NCBI RefSeq assembly: GCF_001662075.1
Contig: NZ_LYPL01000010.1
Location: 124,001 to 188,000, forward strand
Direction of reading: 5' to 3'
From: Rhizobium bangladeshense
GTDB lineage: Bacteria; Pseudomonadota; Alphaproteobacteria; Rhizobiales; Rhizobiaceae
Length of the DNA stretch: 64,000 nt
The notes beneath the pieces were generated by a model. It had not been told where the DNA came from, did not search any database, and worked only from the letters and a program-made list of their open reading frames with translations. A program made the translations under genes and the position numbers. Numbering within the stretch: the stretch's first letter is position 1; every line of letters starts with the position of its first letter. Of this stretch, positions 43,790 through 52,377 are shown piece by piece.

Positions 43790-44575
43790 ATGGAGCCCGA
43801 CGAGTCAGACCGCTACCGCGCTCCGGCCCTCGACAAGGGCCTCGACATCCTGGAACTGCTTGCCGGCGTCGACAGCGGCCTTACCCAGGCGGAAATCGCC
43901 AAGCGGCTCGCCCGCAGCCCCAACGAATTCTATCGCATGCTCGACCGCCTGGTGCGTCGCGGCTACGTCACCCGGCTGGACGGCGATCGCTATTCGCTGA
44001 CGCTGAAGCTGTTCGGGCTTGCGCAGCTGCATGCGCCGGTGCGCCGGCTCGCCTCCTACGCCACGCCGCTGATGCGCGATCTCGCCCAGCGCGCGCGTCA
44101 GGCCAATCACCTGGCCGTCTTCGATCGCGGCGCCGCCGTGGTCATCGCCCAGCAGGAGGCGCCGGATTATTGGGGATTCTCGATCCGCATCGGCGCCCAT
44201 ATCAGCCTCTTCGACACCGGCTCGGGGCATGTGCTGCTCGCCTTCCGCAGTAACGAGGAGCGGGAGATGATGATATCGGAACATGTGCGCAACCGCGCAG
44301 ATATCGAACTCGGGGCCGAATTCTACGATCGCCTCGATCAGATCCGCGAGCGCGGCTACGAGATGATGGCGAGCGCCCAGACCTCCGGCGTCTACAATCT
44401 GTCGGCGCCGGTTCTCGGGCCGGATCGGCGCTGCATTGCCGCCCTCACCTGCCCGTTCATCGCGCTCGTCAATGCGCCGTCGGCGCCCGACATCACCCAG
44501 ACGATCACGCTGGTGCAGAAGACCGCGGCCGAGCTCTCGCAGCTTGCCGGCGCCGACGTCACCATCGCGGTCTGA
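43790..44575 (+). CDS. IclR-family regulator of the fuconate cluster
   Basis: 261 residues with an AGGAGG ribosome site. N-terminal winged helix (ALDKGLDILELLAGVDSGLTQAEIAKRLARSPNEFYRMLDRLVRRGYV) and C-terminal GAF-like IclR effector domain (SGHVLLAFRSNEEREMM, YDRLDQIRERGYE, NLSAPVLGPDRRCIAAL). It is divergent from the SDR-dehydratase pair and co-directional with the lactonase 71 bases downstream. Confidence 0.93.
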   Translation: MEPDESDRYRAPALDKGLDILELLAGVDSGLTQAEIAKRLARSPNEFYRMLDRLVRRGYVTRLDGDRYSLTLKLFGLAQLHAPVRRLASYATPLMRDLAQRARQANHLAVFDRGAAVVIAQQEAPDYWGFSIRIGAHISLFDTGSGHVLLAFRSNEEREMMISEHVRNRADIELGAEFYDRLDQIRERGYEMMASAQTSGVYNLSAPVLGPDRRCIAALTCPFIALVNAPSAPDITQTITLVQKTAAELSQLAGADVTIAV

Positions 44576-44646
44576 TCTGTCGAATTTCTATTTGAACAAT
44601 TCATTCACCAGGGATAGCTTGCCGCAAGCCAGCCTTGGAGGAACCC

Positions 44647-45483
44647 GTGCTCATCGACACCCATCTGCATGTCATCGATCGGTCGGCGCTGCCCTATCCC
44701 TGGCTCTCCGGCGCACCTGCGCTCGACCGGGATTTTCTCTACGAGACCTATGCAGCCGAGGCGCGCCGCTGCGGCATCACCACGGCGCTGCATATGGAAG
44801 TCGATGTCGATCCGGCCGCCATGCAGGCCGAGACCGACCACATCGCCGGCATCGCCCAGAAGCCCGGCAGCCTGATTGCCGGCGCCATCGTCTCCTGCCG
44901 GCCGGAAGATGAAGGCTTTGCCGCCTATCTCGAGCGGCAGAAGGCCGATCCCTTCGTCAAGGGATTTCGTCGCGTGCTGCATGTCGTGGCCGACGACGTC
45001 TCGGAAGGCGCGCTGTTTCGCGAAAACATCAGGCGCATCGGCGGCAGCGGCCTGACCTTCGACCTCTGCACATTGCCGCATCAGGCCGTGCGCGTCGCCG
45101 CCCTCATTGATCTTGCGCCGGATGTGCAGTTCGTGCTCGACCATTGCGGCGTGCCCGATATCCGCTCGGATGCCTTTCAGCCGTGGAAGGCCGGCATATC
45201 GGAGATCGCCCGGCGGCCGAACGTCATCTGCAAGGTTTCGGGCGTCGTCGCCTATGCCGATGCCGAGACGTGGACGGCGCAGACGCTGCGGCCCTATATC
45301 GAACATGTCATCGCAAGTTTCGGCTGGGACCGTGTCGTCTGGGGCAGCGACTGGCCGGTCTGCACGCTTGGCGGCGGCCTTTCCACCTGGGTCGCGGCGA
45401 CCCATGCGGCGCTCTCCGGCAGCAGCGAGGCGGAACGTTCGAAGCTGCTCTTCGCCAATGCTCAACGGCTCTGGTCACTCTGA
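44647..45483 (+). CDS. Amidohydrolase-2 lactonase, likely L-fucono-1,5-lactonase
   Basis: 278 residues from GTG 44647, where GGAGGA sits five bases upstream; the upstream TTG at 44635 overlaps that site. Metal motif IDTHLHVID is at the N-terminus; later landmarks are FVLDHCGVPDI and FGWDRVVWGSDWPVC, as in sugar lactonases of this family. It would open L-fuconolactone to L-fuconate, feeding the dehydratase. No fucose dehydrogenase or transporter is in the window. Confidence 0.88.
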   Translation: MLIDTHLHVIDRSALPYPWLSGAPALDRDFLYETYAAEARRCGITTALHMEVDVDPAAMQAETDHIAGIAQKPGSLIAGAIVSCRPEDEGFAAYLERQKADPFVKGFRRVLHVVADDVSEGALFRENIRRIGGSGLTFDLCTLPHQAVRVAALIDLAPDVQFVLDHCGVPDIRSDAFQPWKAGISEIARRPNVICKVSGVVAYADAETWTAQTLRPYIEHVIASFGWDRVVWGSDWPVCTLGGGLSTWVAATHAALSGSSEAERSKLLFANAQRLWSL

Positions 45484-45720
45484 CGCGGCTTCTGCAAGGG
45501 CCAGGCGGTGGCATCATCGTGGCCGTGGAGGATGGCCGCGCGGGCATAGTGTATCGATGTGGCACGGTTGGCTTTCTGCAAGCCGGCGCGCAGGGACAGG
45601 CCATGACGGCACATTGCGGCGTTGCCATGCGCCCGGGCATAGGCCGGATCGTGTTCGACGGCGCGTTCGAGCGGCCCGTCTGCGAAAGCCAGCACGCGTG
45701 CTGATGATTGTTCTCCACCT
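45484..45720 (-). pseudogene. Remnant of a TPR/adenylate-cyclase-type gene
   Basis: The minus-strand frame encodes LERAVEHDPAYARAHGNAAM followed by HYARAAILHGHDDATAW, which resemble consecutive TPR units in the C-terminal half of rhizobial adenylate cyclases. No start, no cyclase domain and no continuation are found: the frame loses the pattern on both sides and overlaps the lactonase end. I read it as a decayed fragment; the family assignment rests on short similarity recognised by eye. Confidence 0.5.
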
Positions 45721-46073
45721 AGGCACGAACAATATTTCGAACTTGCCAAAGCTCGCTGCATCCGGCCCCTCCGGGTCCATGGCACTTGTCGACCGTCGAA
45801 GCCGCTACGACACGGATCGGATCTGCACTCTGACGACAATAGTGCAGGCTTCGATCGACACTTTGCGCATGCGACGGCATAACTGCCAAATCGCAGTCGA
45901 TTTAAGGATAATTAATTCAAAATATTGCAGCTCCTTTGCGCGGCGTTCTCAGACACGGGAGCGTGGTAATCCCGGAACATGCCGTCGGTTGGAATCAAGG
46001 GAAGCCCGCCCTTTCGCCCGTAGGTGACGCCACATCCCAAAATCAGGCGACGTATCGTCCAAAAGTACTACTT
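45721..46073. other. Non-coding stretch before the XRE gene
   Basis: About 350 bases with no recognisable gene or repeat, more AT-rich toward 45890-45930. It may be further decayed sequence from the neighbouring remnant. Confidence 0.5.
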
Positions 46074-46100
46074 TGGCATGCTTTTTGCTGCTGCTAATAT
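46073..46100 (+). promoter_or_regulatory. Overlapping sigma54-like and sigma70-like promoter
   Basis: TGGCATG-N4-TTGCT at 46074-46089 fits the RpoN -24/-12 consensus with GG and GC ten bases apart. The same DNA contains TTGGCA (46073-46078), 16 bases and TAATAT (46095-46100), a good sigma70 pair. Either would drive the XRE gene with a leader of about 125-130 bases. Confidence 0.55.
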
Positions 46101-46179
46101 GAAGCGAGGTGATGTTTCGGTTCGGGACACCTACGGTCGGGTAATTGCTAGCTTTGTGTAACTCAGGTAAAAGTTGTCA

Positions 46180-46214
46180 GACACGGATATGGCGAATAAC
46201 CTCATCTCCGTGTC
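46180..46214 (+). promoter_or_regulatory. Leader hairpin just before the XRE ribosome site
   Basis: GACACGGA (46180-46187) pairs perfectly with TCCGTGTC (46207-46214). The hairpin ends three bases before the AGGAGGG Shine-Dalgarno at 46218-46224, so it could influence translation or mRNA stability. Confidence 0.55.
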
Positions 46215-46232
46215 CTCAGGAGGGAAAATAAA

Positions 46233-46637
46233 ATGAAAGAAGAACCGCACGCAGTGGATGTTCATGTCGGGAAGACCATCCGCATACAGCGTCTGCTGCG
46301 GAAAGTCTCGCAGACCGAATTGGGCGATCGCGTCGGCGTGACATTCCAGCAGATCCAGAAATACGAAAAAGGCTCCAACCGCGTTTCCGCCAGCATGCTG
46401 GTTGAAATCGCCGGCGCGCTGAACGTCGACGTCAGGACGTTCTTCGACGACCTGTCCACTCCTGATACGGCCAACGACAACCCCGCTCCCAGCGAGGAAT
46501 TCGTTATTTCGCGCGAGGGCGTCCTTCTCAACGCCGCGTTCTTCTCGATCAAGAACGAAGCGCTTCGCAAGAAGATCCTGAAGCTCGTCCAGGCAATCGC
46601 CCACACCGAGCAAATGGACGGTGAAGCGGCCGAATAG
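46233..46637 (+). CDS. XRE-family regulator, PraR/SinR-like
   Basis: 134 residues with AGGAGGG eight bases upstream. The helix-turn-helix occupies residues ~10-65 (VGKTIRIQRLLRKVSQTELGDRVGVTFQQIQKYEKGSNRVSASML region), and a helical C-terminus follows. It is closely similar in plan to rhizobial PraR-type proteins (IQKYEKG, NRV-AS), but is probably a paralogue rather than PraR itself, which is chromosomal. Its targets are unknown. It has an unusual leader with a hairpin and overlapping promoters. Confidence 0.85.
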   Translation: MKEEPHAVDVHVGKTIRIQRLLRKVSQTELGDRVGVTFQQIQKYEKGSNRVSASMLVEIAGALNVDVRTFFDDLSTPDTANDNPAPSEEFVISREGVLLNAAFFSIKNEALRKKILKLVQAIAHTEQMDGEAAE

Positions 46638-46678
46638 GCCGGATCTCCTTCACCCGTTCCGAACGGACTGCATGAAGG

Positions 46679-46945
46679 TCAATGGCGATCGATCAGGATC
46701 AGATTCTCGCTGGCGTCCTTCATTGCGATCTTGGCCTTGCTGCCGAGCAGTTTCTCGAGGTTGACGTCTAGCTCCCTGTCCGGATCTATGCCGTCCCAAT
46801 CGATGACGACCTGCAGCAGCGCCATGTTCGTCAGGTGCATCAGGTTACGCAGCTGAAGCTTTTCAGCCTCCTCCTTGGCTGCCGACAGCAGCCGGAAGAT
46901 CCTTGCGTATTCACTGCCTGTACCTTCGTTATGTTGTTCAAACAT
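46679..46945 (-). CDS. Small uncharacterised protein downstream of tfuA
   Basis: 88 residues, start MFEQHNEGTGSEYARIF with AAAGGGG upstream. Predicted mostly helical with a charged N-terminal half; no recognised family, signal peptide, or membrane segment. It lies 65 bases after tfuA on the same strand and may belong to the YcaO-TfuA operon, as a partner or immunity/accessory protein. That role is a guess from position. Confidence 0.65.
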   Translation of the reverse strand: MFEQHNEGTGSEYARIFRLLSAAKEEAEKLQLRNLMHLTNMALLQVVIDWDGIDPDRELDVNLEKLLGSKAKIAMKDASENLILIDRH

Positions 46946-47010
46946 TGTCCCGCCCCTTTGGCCGTGGAGGCCTCAGATTCCATCACCACTGCATCTTTTC
47001 GCCATTACCG

Positions 47011-47754
47011 TTATACAAGCGTTACAGGCGTCACACTGCGCGTGACTTCGGCGTGCAAAAGCTCCCAGTGAGAGGTCGCGGCAAAGTGCCAGTCACGGTT
47101 GATGGGTACGAATTCGTCACGGCGCAGCCATTCCAGCACCAGCCGCGCGTCGTCCCGCTTGCGTTCGACCCGGTTCTTGCGCAGGGCCGCGAGCAGATGG
47201 TCGCGGCGCGCCTTGCGGAAATGGCACTCGTCCACCACCCGCGCATAGGTGCGTTCGGAGAAATGCAGGAAGCGGCCGGAGAGCAGCAGTTTCTTGCGCT
47301 CGGCCGACGAAATCTCACCGCCGGCGTGAAGCGCATCGATCGTCGGCTCGAAATCGACCCAGGGCACCGAAAGCGGCAGCCAGCCGAGCGCCTGCGGCGC
47401 ATGCACCAGCGCGACGGCCTCGTCGTCGAGCAGCCGTCCGGACTGGTAATCTTCGAAGATCGAGCCGAGCCCGACCATGCCGAAAGGAGCGCATTCGGCG
47501 GCCCGCAATGCGCCCATGCTGGCGCCGCCGGCAATGGCGACATCGCGCTCGAGCGCATAGAGAATTTCCTTGTGCCAGACCGAAGGCAAATCGCCGAAAT
47601 AGCCGTCGACGAGGCCGATCGCGGTGGCCCCGTCCTCCACTGCTTTGAGAATGTCGCCGCAGACGGCAGGCGGCCGGAAATCGATGCAGGGAGACATGTT
47701 TCTCGCTGCGGCAAGACCGCCACCAAGGCTCGGACCGACGAACAGAACCTTCAT
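47011..47754 (-). CDS. TfuA-like protein
   Basis: 247 residues with TfuA-domain landmarks: VLFVGPSLGG at the N-terminus, FRPPAVCGDILKAVEDGATAIGLVDGYFGDLPSVWHKEILYAL, GGASMGALRAAEC and VPWVDFEPTIDAL. TfuA proteins partner YcaO enzymes and are thought to deliver sulfur during thioamide formation. The first known member is from trifolitoxin of R. leguminosarum. The start overlaps the ycaO stop by four bases. Confidence 0.92.
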   Translation of the reverse strand: MKVLFVGPSLGGGLAAARNMSPCIDFRPPAVCGDILKAVEDGATAIGLVDGYFGDLPSVWHKEILYALERDVAIAGGASMGALRAAECAPFGMVGLGSIFEDYQSGRLLDDEAVALVHAPQALGWLPLSVPWVDFEPTIDALHAGGEISSAERKKLLLSGRFLHFSERTYARVVDECHFRKARRDHLLAALRKNRVERKRDDARLVLEWLRRDEFVPINRDWHFAATSHWELLHAEVTRSVTPVTLV

Positions 47755-49016
47755 GATTGGGCTACCCTCATGGTGTTGACGGCGCGCAGGCCGAGTTGGA
47801 TGTACTGACCTGAAATATCGACCTCCAGGCCCGGCACGATCACCCTGACGACGGAGACCGGCAGAGCCTGATAATGCGGAAACGGCACGACGACGATCTG
47901 CTCGATGCCGGTCGCCGTCAGCCGGTCGGCAATATGGCCGATGGTCTCCTGGATGGTCGCGGGTCGGCGATGGCGGGGCTGGAAGGCGCGCATTCGGCTA
48001 TCGCCCTCCCAGAGTTCGACCACCTGCTGCATCGCCGCACTCTTGTCGAGCCGCTGATAGATGCGCGGCGAGAAATCGTCGCGGCTGCCGGCGATCGCCG
48101 TCAGCCGGCTCTGCGCCGCCTCGGTGATAGCCCGCAGCGCGGCACGCACGGGATCGGGGTGGCAGCCGCAGCCGCCGCAGACATGGGCCCAGCGCGCATC
48201 GACGCGGTCGGACAGATTGCCCGGCATGATGACAGCCAGAAAAGCCGGGACACCGATATCCGTGGTCATGTCGAGCAGCAGCAGACGCATGCCGGCGCGC
48301 GAAATCCGGTCGGTCATGACATCGATGACCGCATCGCCGAACGAGGCGGGGTCGATGCGGCTCTCCTTGAGGCGCTGCGGCGATTTCAGCTGGGTCAGGG
48401 CCCAGGCGTCGCGCTCCACCAGCTCGCAAAGCCCGTGCAGGACCGCTTCGGACGGCGTGTTGCCGGAGGCGAGCCCGTCGCTCGACTGCTCGAAGCCCGA
48501 CGGCCGCTCGCCGCGATGGTCGAGGCCGACGAGCCACCAGGGGACAAAGACGCTGCTGCCCGAGAGGATGTCGAGGCCGGAGCACCAGGGGATGGGGCCG
48601 CCGCCGATGTCATCGGGCGCGCAGCGCGCAACATTGTCGAGATCGATCATGGCGGCGCCTTCCGCCCGCATGCTCTCGACGGTCGCCCGTGTCAGGTCGG
48701 CTGGCGCAATTTCCGCGATCCGCGTCTCGATCGCCTCCATGGCGGCCGATGCCATGGCGGCATCATTGTCGATACCTTTGCCCTGGAAGACCGAAAGCGT
48801 ATGGCTGTTCGGCCTCGTCGCAAAGGCGACGGGGATGTTCAGCACGTCGAGGGCGGTCAGCAGGCCGACGCGCGTAATACCGAATTCGCGCAGATGCGGC
48901 CTGATGGCGGCCAATGTCTGCGCCGGGGTGAGCGCACGGTCATGATAGTCGCTGACGCCGGCCGATGATCGTTTGAGGTCACCGGCTAGCGTCTCAAGGT
49001 CGGCGAAAGCGGACAT
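47751..49016 (-). CDS. YcaO-family ATP-dependent cyclodehydratase/thioamidase
   Basis: 421 residues with YcaO ATP-binding landmarks: FQGKGIDNDAAMASAAMEAIE (SxxxE region), SEAVLHGLCELVERDAW (ExxE-R), and RAALRAITEAAQSRLTAIAG (ExxQ-R). YcaO enzymes activate peptide amides with ATP. With TfuA the usual product is a thioamide rather than an azoline. The C-terminus lacks the PxPxP motif common in azoline-forming YcaO proteins. A 47-codon gene ends 12 bases upstream. Confidence 0.92.
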   Translation of the reverse strand: MSAFADLETLAGDLKRSSAGVSDYHDRALTPAQTLAAIRPHLREFGITRVGLLTALDVLNIPVAFATRPNSHTLSVFQGKGIDNDAAMASAAMEAIETRIAEIAPADLTRATVESMRAEGAAMIDLDNVARCAPDDIGGGPIPWCSGLDILSGSSVFVPWWLVGLDHRGERPSGFEQSSDGLASGNTPSEAVLHGLCELVERDAWALTQLKSPQRLKESRIDPASFGDAVIDVMTDRISRAGMRLLLLDMTTDIGVPAFLAVIMPGNLSDRVDARWAHVCGGCGCHPDPVRAALRAITEAAQSRLTAIAGSRDDFSPRIYQRLDKSAAMQQVVELWEGDSRMRAFQPRHRRPATIQETIGHIADRLTATGIEQIVVVPFPHYQALPVSVVRVIVPGLEVDISGQYIQLGLRAVNTMRVAQS

Positions 49017-49028
49017 GCCATCTCGTCC

Positions 49029-49172
49029 TTAGCGGAACTTCAGGGCATGTGTCAGGTTTTCGAGAGCATTCGCAGCGACATTGAGTTCGTCCTGCTTCAT
49101 CGCAGCCTTGGCTGCAGCCGAGAAACGCGGCTGGAAGGGCATTGCGGCATTGGTTTCAACGCTGGTTTTCAT
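49029..49172 (-). CDS. 47-residue peptide, candidate substrate of YcaO-TfuA
   Basis: Begins MKTSVETNAAMPFQPRFSAA and ends THALKFR, with a charged KQDELNV middle. It contains no cysteine, only a few Ser/Thr and no Gly. A GGAGA site precedes the ATG by about seven bases. It is the first gene before ycaO and tfuA on the same strand (12-base gap), the position of a RiPP precursor. It is too short for most gene finders. Thioamidation does not require Cys, so the composition is compatible, but a non-precursor role is possible. Confidence 0.65.
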   Translation of the reverse strand: MKTSVETNAAMPFQPRFSAAAKAAMKQDELNVAANALENLTHALKFR

Positions 49173-49205
49173 TGTCCATCTCCAATGGGATAGGCAGCGG
49201 GCTGC

Positions 49206-49262
49206 CGTTAACCATTGGAAAAGAACACTGCCTGCGTCATTTAAGCGTTACAGGCTTCGTTA
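49206..49262 (-). promoter_or_regulatory. Repeated TAACG/TGACG boxes upstream of the peptide gene
   Basis: On the minus strand TAACG occurs at 49258-49262, 49246-49250 and 49206-49210, and TGACG at 49235-49239. Three of them are spaced 12 and 11 bases. SARP regulators bind direct repeats with about an 11-base period, and a SARP gene lies immediately upstream, so these boxes are candidate sites. Confidence 0.35.
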
Positions 49263-49275
49263 AAAGGCCGGATAA

Positions 49276-51228
49276 TCATGGAAGTCCGGCCAGTTGCAGG
49301 CCATGAATCAGCGTTTCCGTGTAGCGAGGATCGCGATCGGGGACGAAATGGCGAATGTCCTCGCTGCGGAAATCCGGGAAATTTTCCAGAACGACGTTGG
49401 CGTAGCTGCCGGCCTTTTTCATATCGCCCGCCATGGCGTGGGCGGCTGCGAGCAGCCGAGCGGTCGCCTGCTTGGACTTCACCGGCTCAAGCGCCTCGAT
49501 CGTCTGTCGGTATTCTCCGCGATCGAAGTGAATGCCGCCACGATTCCAGTAGTAGTAATCCGGCGGCAGCGGATTGAGCTTGAAAGCAGCCTTGTTCAGG
49601 TCCAGCGCTTTGTCAAAGTCACCGTTGTGGCACAGGGCATCGGCATAATCGGCGAGGATGTCGGCATCGTTGGGATTGAGATCCTGAGCCTGCTGGAAAT
49701 ATTCCAGGCTTTCATCGAAACGGCGGCGATACAGCGCCACGAAGCCGAGTTCGCGGTAGGCCCGGCCGCTGTTTGGGTCGGACTGCTGGGCGAGCCGCGC
49801 GGCCCCATTCGCCTCGTCGAGCAGGTCGGTGTCCTGCATGCCGCGGATGAGCCATTCCATGCCGAGCGCGCGCGACACGCCGGCATGGGCGGCCGAGAAA
49901 TTCTCGTAACGATTGAGCGAAGATTTGAACCATTTGCGCGCCTGGCGCAGATGCTGCAGGTCGGTTTGGGCGATTAGCCGCTTGCCTTCCAGATAGAGAC
50001 GGTAGGCGGATGGCGGCGCATCGCCGATCGGCATCACCAGTTCGTGGCGCTCGATCGTGTCGGCGAGCGAGGAAACGATCCGCCGTGTCAGATGCGCGAA
50101 GGATTCGCTGATCTTCTGCATGACCAGCGGCAGTTCCAGCGCCCAGATCACCTCCGACGTCGTCGTCCGCGTCAGCCGGCAGGTCGCGTAGACATCCTCG
50201 TCGCGGCCCTGGATGGTCACGTAGACCGCATAATCGAAGCTGAGGTCGAGGGGGCCGGGGACGGCGCGCGCCGGATCGACCGAGCGGCTGAGGATCTCGA
50301 GGCTCGTATGGGCTGCGATCACCTTGAAGCCGCGCTGCTGGCTGAGGCCGATGGTGACGTCTTCGAGAAGGGCCCGGCCGACGCGCTCCATCAGCGGATC
50401 GGTAAAAATACTCTCAGGCGGGAGGATGATGATTCGCGGCTGGCCGAGCGGATCGGCGAAGCCGCCGAACGCGGAAGACGGGCGCTCGGCCGCGGCCTGT
50501 GCTGCCGGGACCAGGCCGAGTTCGCGGGCAAGCGCGGTGGTGCATTCCTCCGGCTCGGTATCAAAGTCGTCCTTCAGCTGGCTCTTGCACTTCAGATAGG
50601 CCTGACGGGCCGCGGCCGGATCATTCATATTGACATAGAGGCGCATCAGGGCGCGATAGGCCGTCTCATTGGCGGGGTCGAGTTCCAGCAGCCGCCGGGC
50701 AAAGGCGACCTGCTCTTCCTCCGATCTGTCTTCGCCAGCCTCGACCAGCCGGGTGAGATGGGCGGCGCGCAATTCGTCAATACGCTGGCGCTCGAAGGTC
50801 AGCCAGTCCTCGGCCCCCTGCGTCGGCGATTTGGCGCCTTCGAGCAGTTCGCCATTCAGGATATCCCCGTCTTCAGCGGCGAGCGGCCCTTTCTGCTTCA
50901 GCAAATGAACGTCGACTTCCCAGCCATCCGCAAGCCCGATATGGGTTCGGGTCGCGGCAAGCAGCGGCGGAAGCTCGGCGGGAATACTCTGCTCGATGCG
51001 CGACAGCAGCTGGCGCAGGCTGCCTGCCCGCTTTTCCGGCAGTTCCGATTGCCAAAGCTGGCGTCTGACGGTTTCGCGGTCGAGTTCGAGGTTGGCCTCG
51101 GCGGCGAGCATGGCGAGGAGAAAATAAGACTTCTCCGGCAAGGGGAGTTCCCTCCCCGCTGCCAGCAGTCGCGGCCTTCCGAGCAGGCAAAGCCTGTTCG
51201 TCGACATCTGTCCGGATGTCCGTTGCAT
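49276..51228 (-). CDS. SARP/BTAD transcriptional regulator with C-terminal TPR domain
   Basis: About 650 residues. An N-terminal winged helix (LCLLGRPRLLAAGRELPLPEKSYFLLAML) and bacterial transcriptional activation domain (ELDPANETAYRALMRLYVNMNDPAAARQAYLKCKSQLKDDF) match SARP proteins. A middle segment resembles adenylate-cyclase-associated regulators (FDYAVYVTIQGRDEDVYATCRLTRTTTSEVIWA), then TPR repeats from about residue 420. Start among Met at 51267, 51228 or 51207 is uncertain. It is directly upstream of and co-directional with the peptide-ycaO-tfuA genes, hence the likely activator. Confidence 0.85.
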   Translation of the reverse strand: MQRTSGQMSTNRLCLLGRPRLLAAGRELPLPEKSYFLLAMLAAEANLELDRETVRRQLWQSELPEKRAGSLRQLLSRIEQSIPAELPPLLAATRTHIGLADGWEVDVHLLKQKGPLAAEDGDILNGELLEGAKSPTQGAEDWLTFERQRIDELRAAHLTRLVEAGEDRSEEEQVAFARRLLELDPANETAYRALMRLYVNMNDPAAARQAYLKCKSQLKDDFDTEPEECTTALARELGLVPAAQAAAERPSSAFGGFADPLGQPRIIILPPESIFTDPLMERVGRALLEDVTIGLSQQRGFKVIAAHTSLEILSRSVDPARAVPGPLDLSFDYAVYVTIQGRDEDVYATCRLTRTTTSEVIWALELPLVMQKISESFAHLTRRIVSSLADTIERHELVMPIGDAPPSAYRLYLEGKRLIAQTDLQHLRQARKWFKSSLNRYENFSAAHAGVSRALGMEWLIRGMQDTDLLDEANGAARLAQQSDPNSGRAYRELGFVALYRRRFDESLEYFQQAQDLNPNDADILADYADALCHNGDFDKALDLNKAAFKLNPLPPDYYYWNRGGIHFDRGEYRQTIEALEPVKSKQATARLLAAAHAMAGDMKKAGSYANVVLENFPDFRSEDIRHFVPDRDPRYTETLIHGLQLAGLP

Positions 51229-51476
51229 CCCGCTTCTCACCCCTGAAAGCCAAGCGCGCATACGCACTCGCCGGTCAACTCTATGTTAGAGCTATATGCG
51301 GCCCGCGCATAGCGGCTTTGCTATCGAAAAGCGGATTTTTCGTCGAATATTTGCATTTTTTCGCGTCTTCCGACAGGAAATGCTTGCCAACACTTTCCGG
51401 GCGACACGAATTGCCTTCCGTTATTTCAGCCGGGCGAGGTTCGATGGCCGGCAATTTCAGCAAGCAGAGCTGAGGA

Positions 51477-52376
51477 TCATAGCATCGACGCGACGCGTTT
51501 GGCGCGGGTTTCCGCCGTCGCGGCCGCCTCGACGAAATCGAGGCCGATATCCAGCACCGGCGCGCTGTGCGTCAGCCAGCCGACGGAAATGAGGTCGACA
51601 CCGGATGCCGCAATTGCGGCGGCTGTTGCCGGCGTCACCCGGCCGGATGCCTCGGTGATCGCCCGGCCGGCGACGACGGCGACGGCCTCACGCAGCTGAT
51701 CAGGCGTCATGTTGTCGAGCAGGACGGCATCGATGCCTGTTTCCATGGCTTCATGCAGTTGATCGAGCCTGTCCACTTCGACCTCGACCTTCACCAGATG
51801 GCCGACGCCGGCCCGGGCCCGGCGGATCGCCTCGGCAACGCCGCCGGCGATGGCCACGTGATTGTCCTTGATCAGCACCGCGTCATAGAGGGCGAAACGG
51901 TGATTCATGCCGCCGCCGGCCCGCACCGCATATTTTTCCAGCGCCCTCAGCCCCGGCGTTGTCTTGCGCGTGCAGGCGACAGAAGCTTTGCTGCCGCTGA
52001 TGGCGGCGGCAATCTCGGCCGTCACGGTGGCGATGCCGGAGAGATGGCCGAGGAAATTCAGCGCGGTGCGCTCGGCGGTGAGCAGGCCGCGCGACGGACC
52101 TTCGATGGTGGCGATCACGTCGCCTGGTTTGACCGCGTCGCCATCTTCGACATGGCGTCGCAGGGCGATCTCGGGATCGACGAGCGTGAAAGCGAGTTCG
52201 GCCGCGTCGAGACCGGCGATCACCCCGGGCTGACGGGCGGCCATCACCACTGTCGAGCGGTGGTCCTTGGGGATGACAGATGCCGAGGTGATGTCGCCGG
52301 CGAGGCCGAGATCTTCGAGCAAGGCCGCCCGCACCAGCGGCTCGACGATCAGGCGTGGAAGGGGAACGAGGCTCAT
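51477..52376 (-). CDS. nadC: Quinolinate phosphoribosyltransferase NadC
   Basis: 299 residues from ATG 52376 with AGGAG upstream, starting just before the nadB stop. Landmarks: EDLGLAGDITSASVIP, FLGHLSGIATVT, ACTRKTTPGLRALEKYAVRAGGGMNHRFAL, DAVLLDNMTPDQL and SVGWLTHSAPVLDIGLDF. It converts quinolinate and PRPP to nicotinate mononucleotide. Last gene of nadABC. Confidence 0.96.
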   Translation of the reverse strand: MSLVPLPRLIVEPLVRAALLEDLGLAGDITSASVIPKDHRSTVVMAARQPGVIAGLDAAELAFTLVDPEIALRRHVEDGDAVKPGDVIATIEGPSRGLLTAERTALNFLGHLSGIATVTAEIAAAISGSKASVACTRKTTPGLRALEKYAVRAGGGMNHRFALYDAVLIKDNHVAIAGGVAEAIRRARAGVGHLVKVEVEVDRLDQLHEAMETGIDAVLLDNMTPDQLREAVAVVAGRAITEASGRVTPATAAAIAASGVDLISVGWLTHSAPVLDIGLDFVEAAATAETRAKRVASML

Positions 52377-52377
52377 C

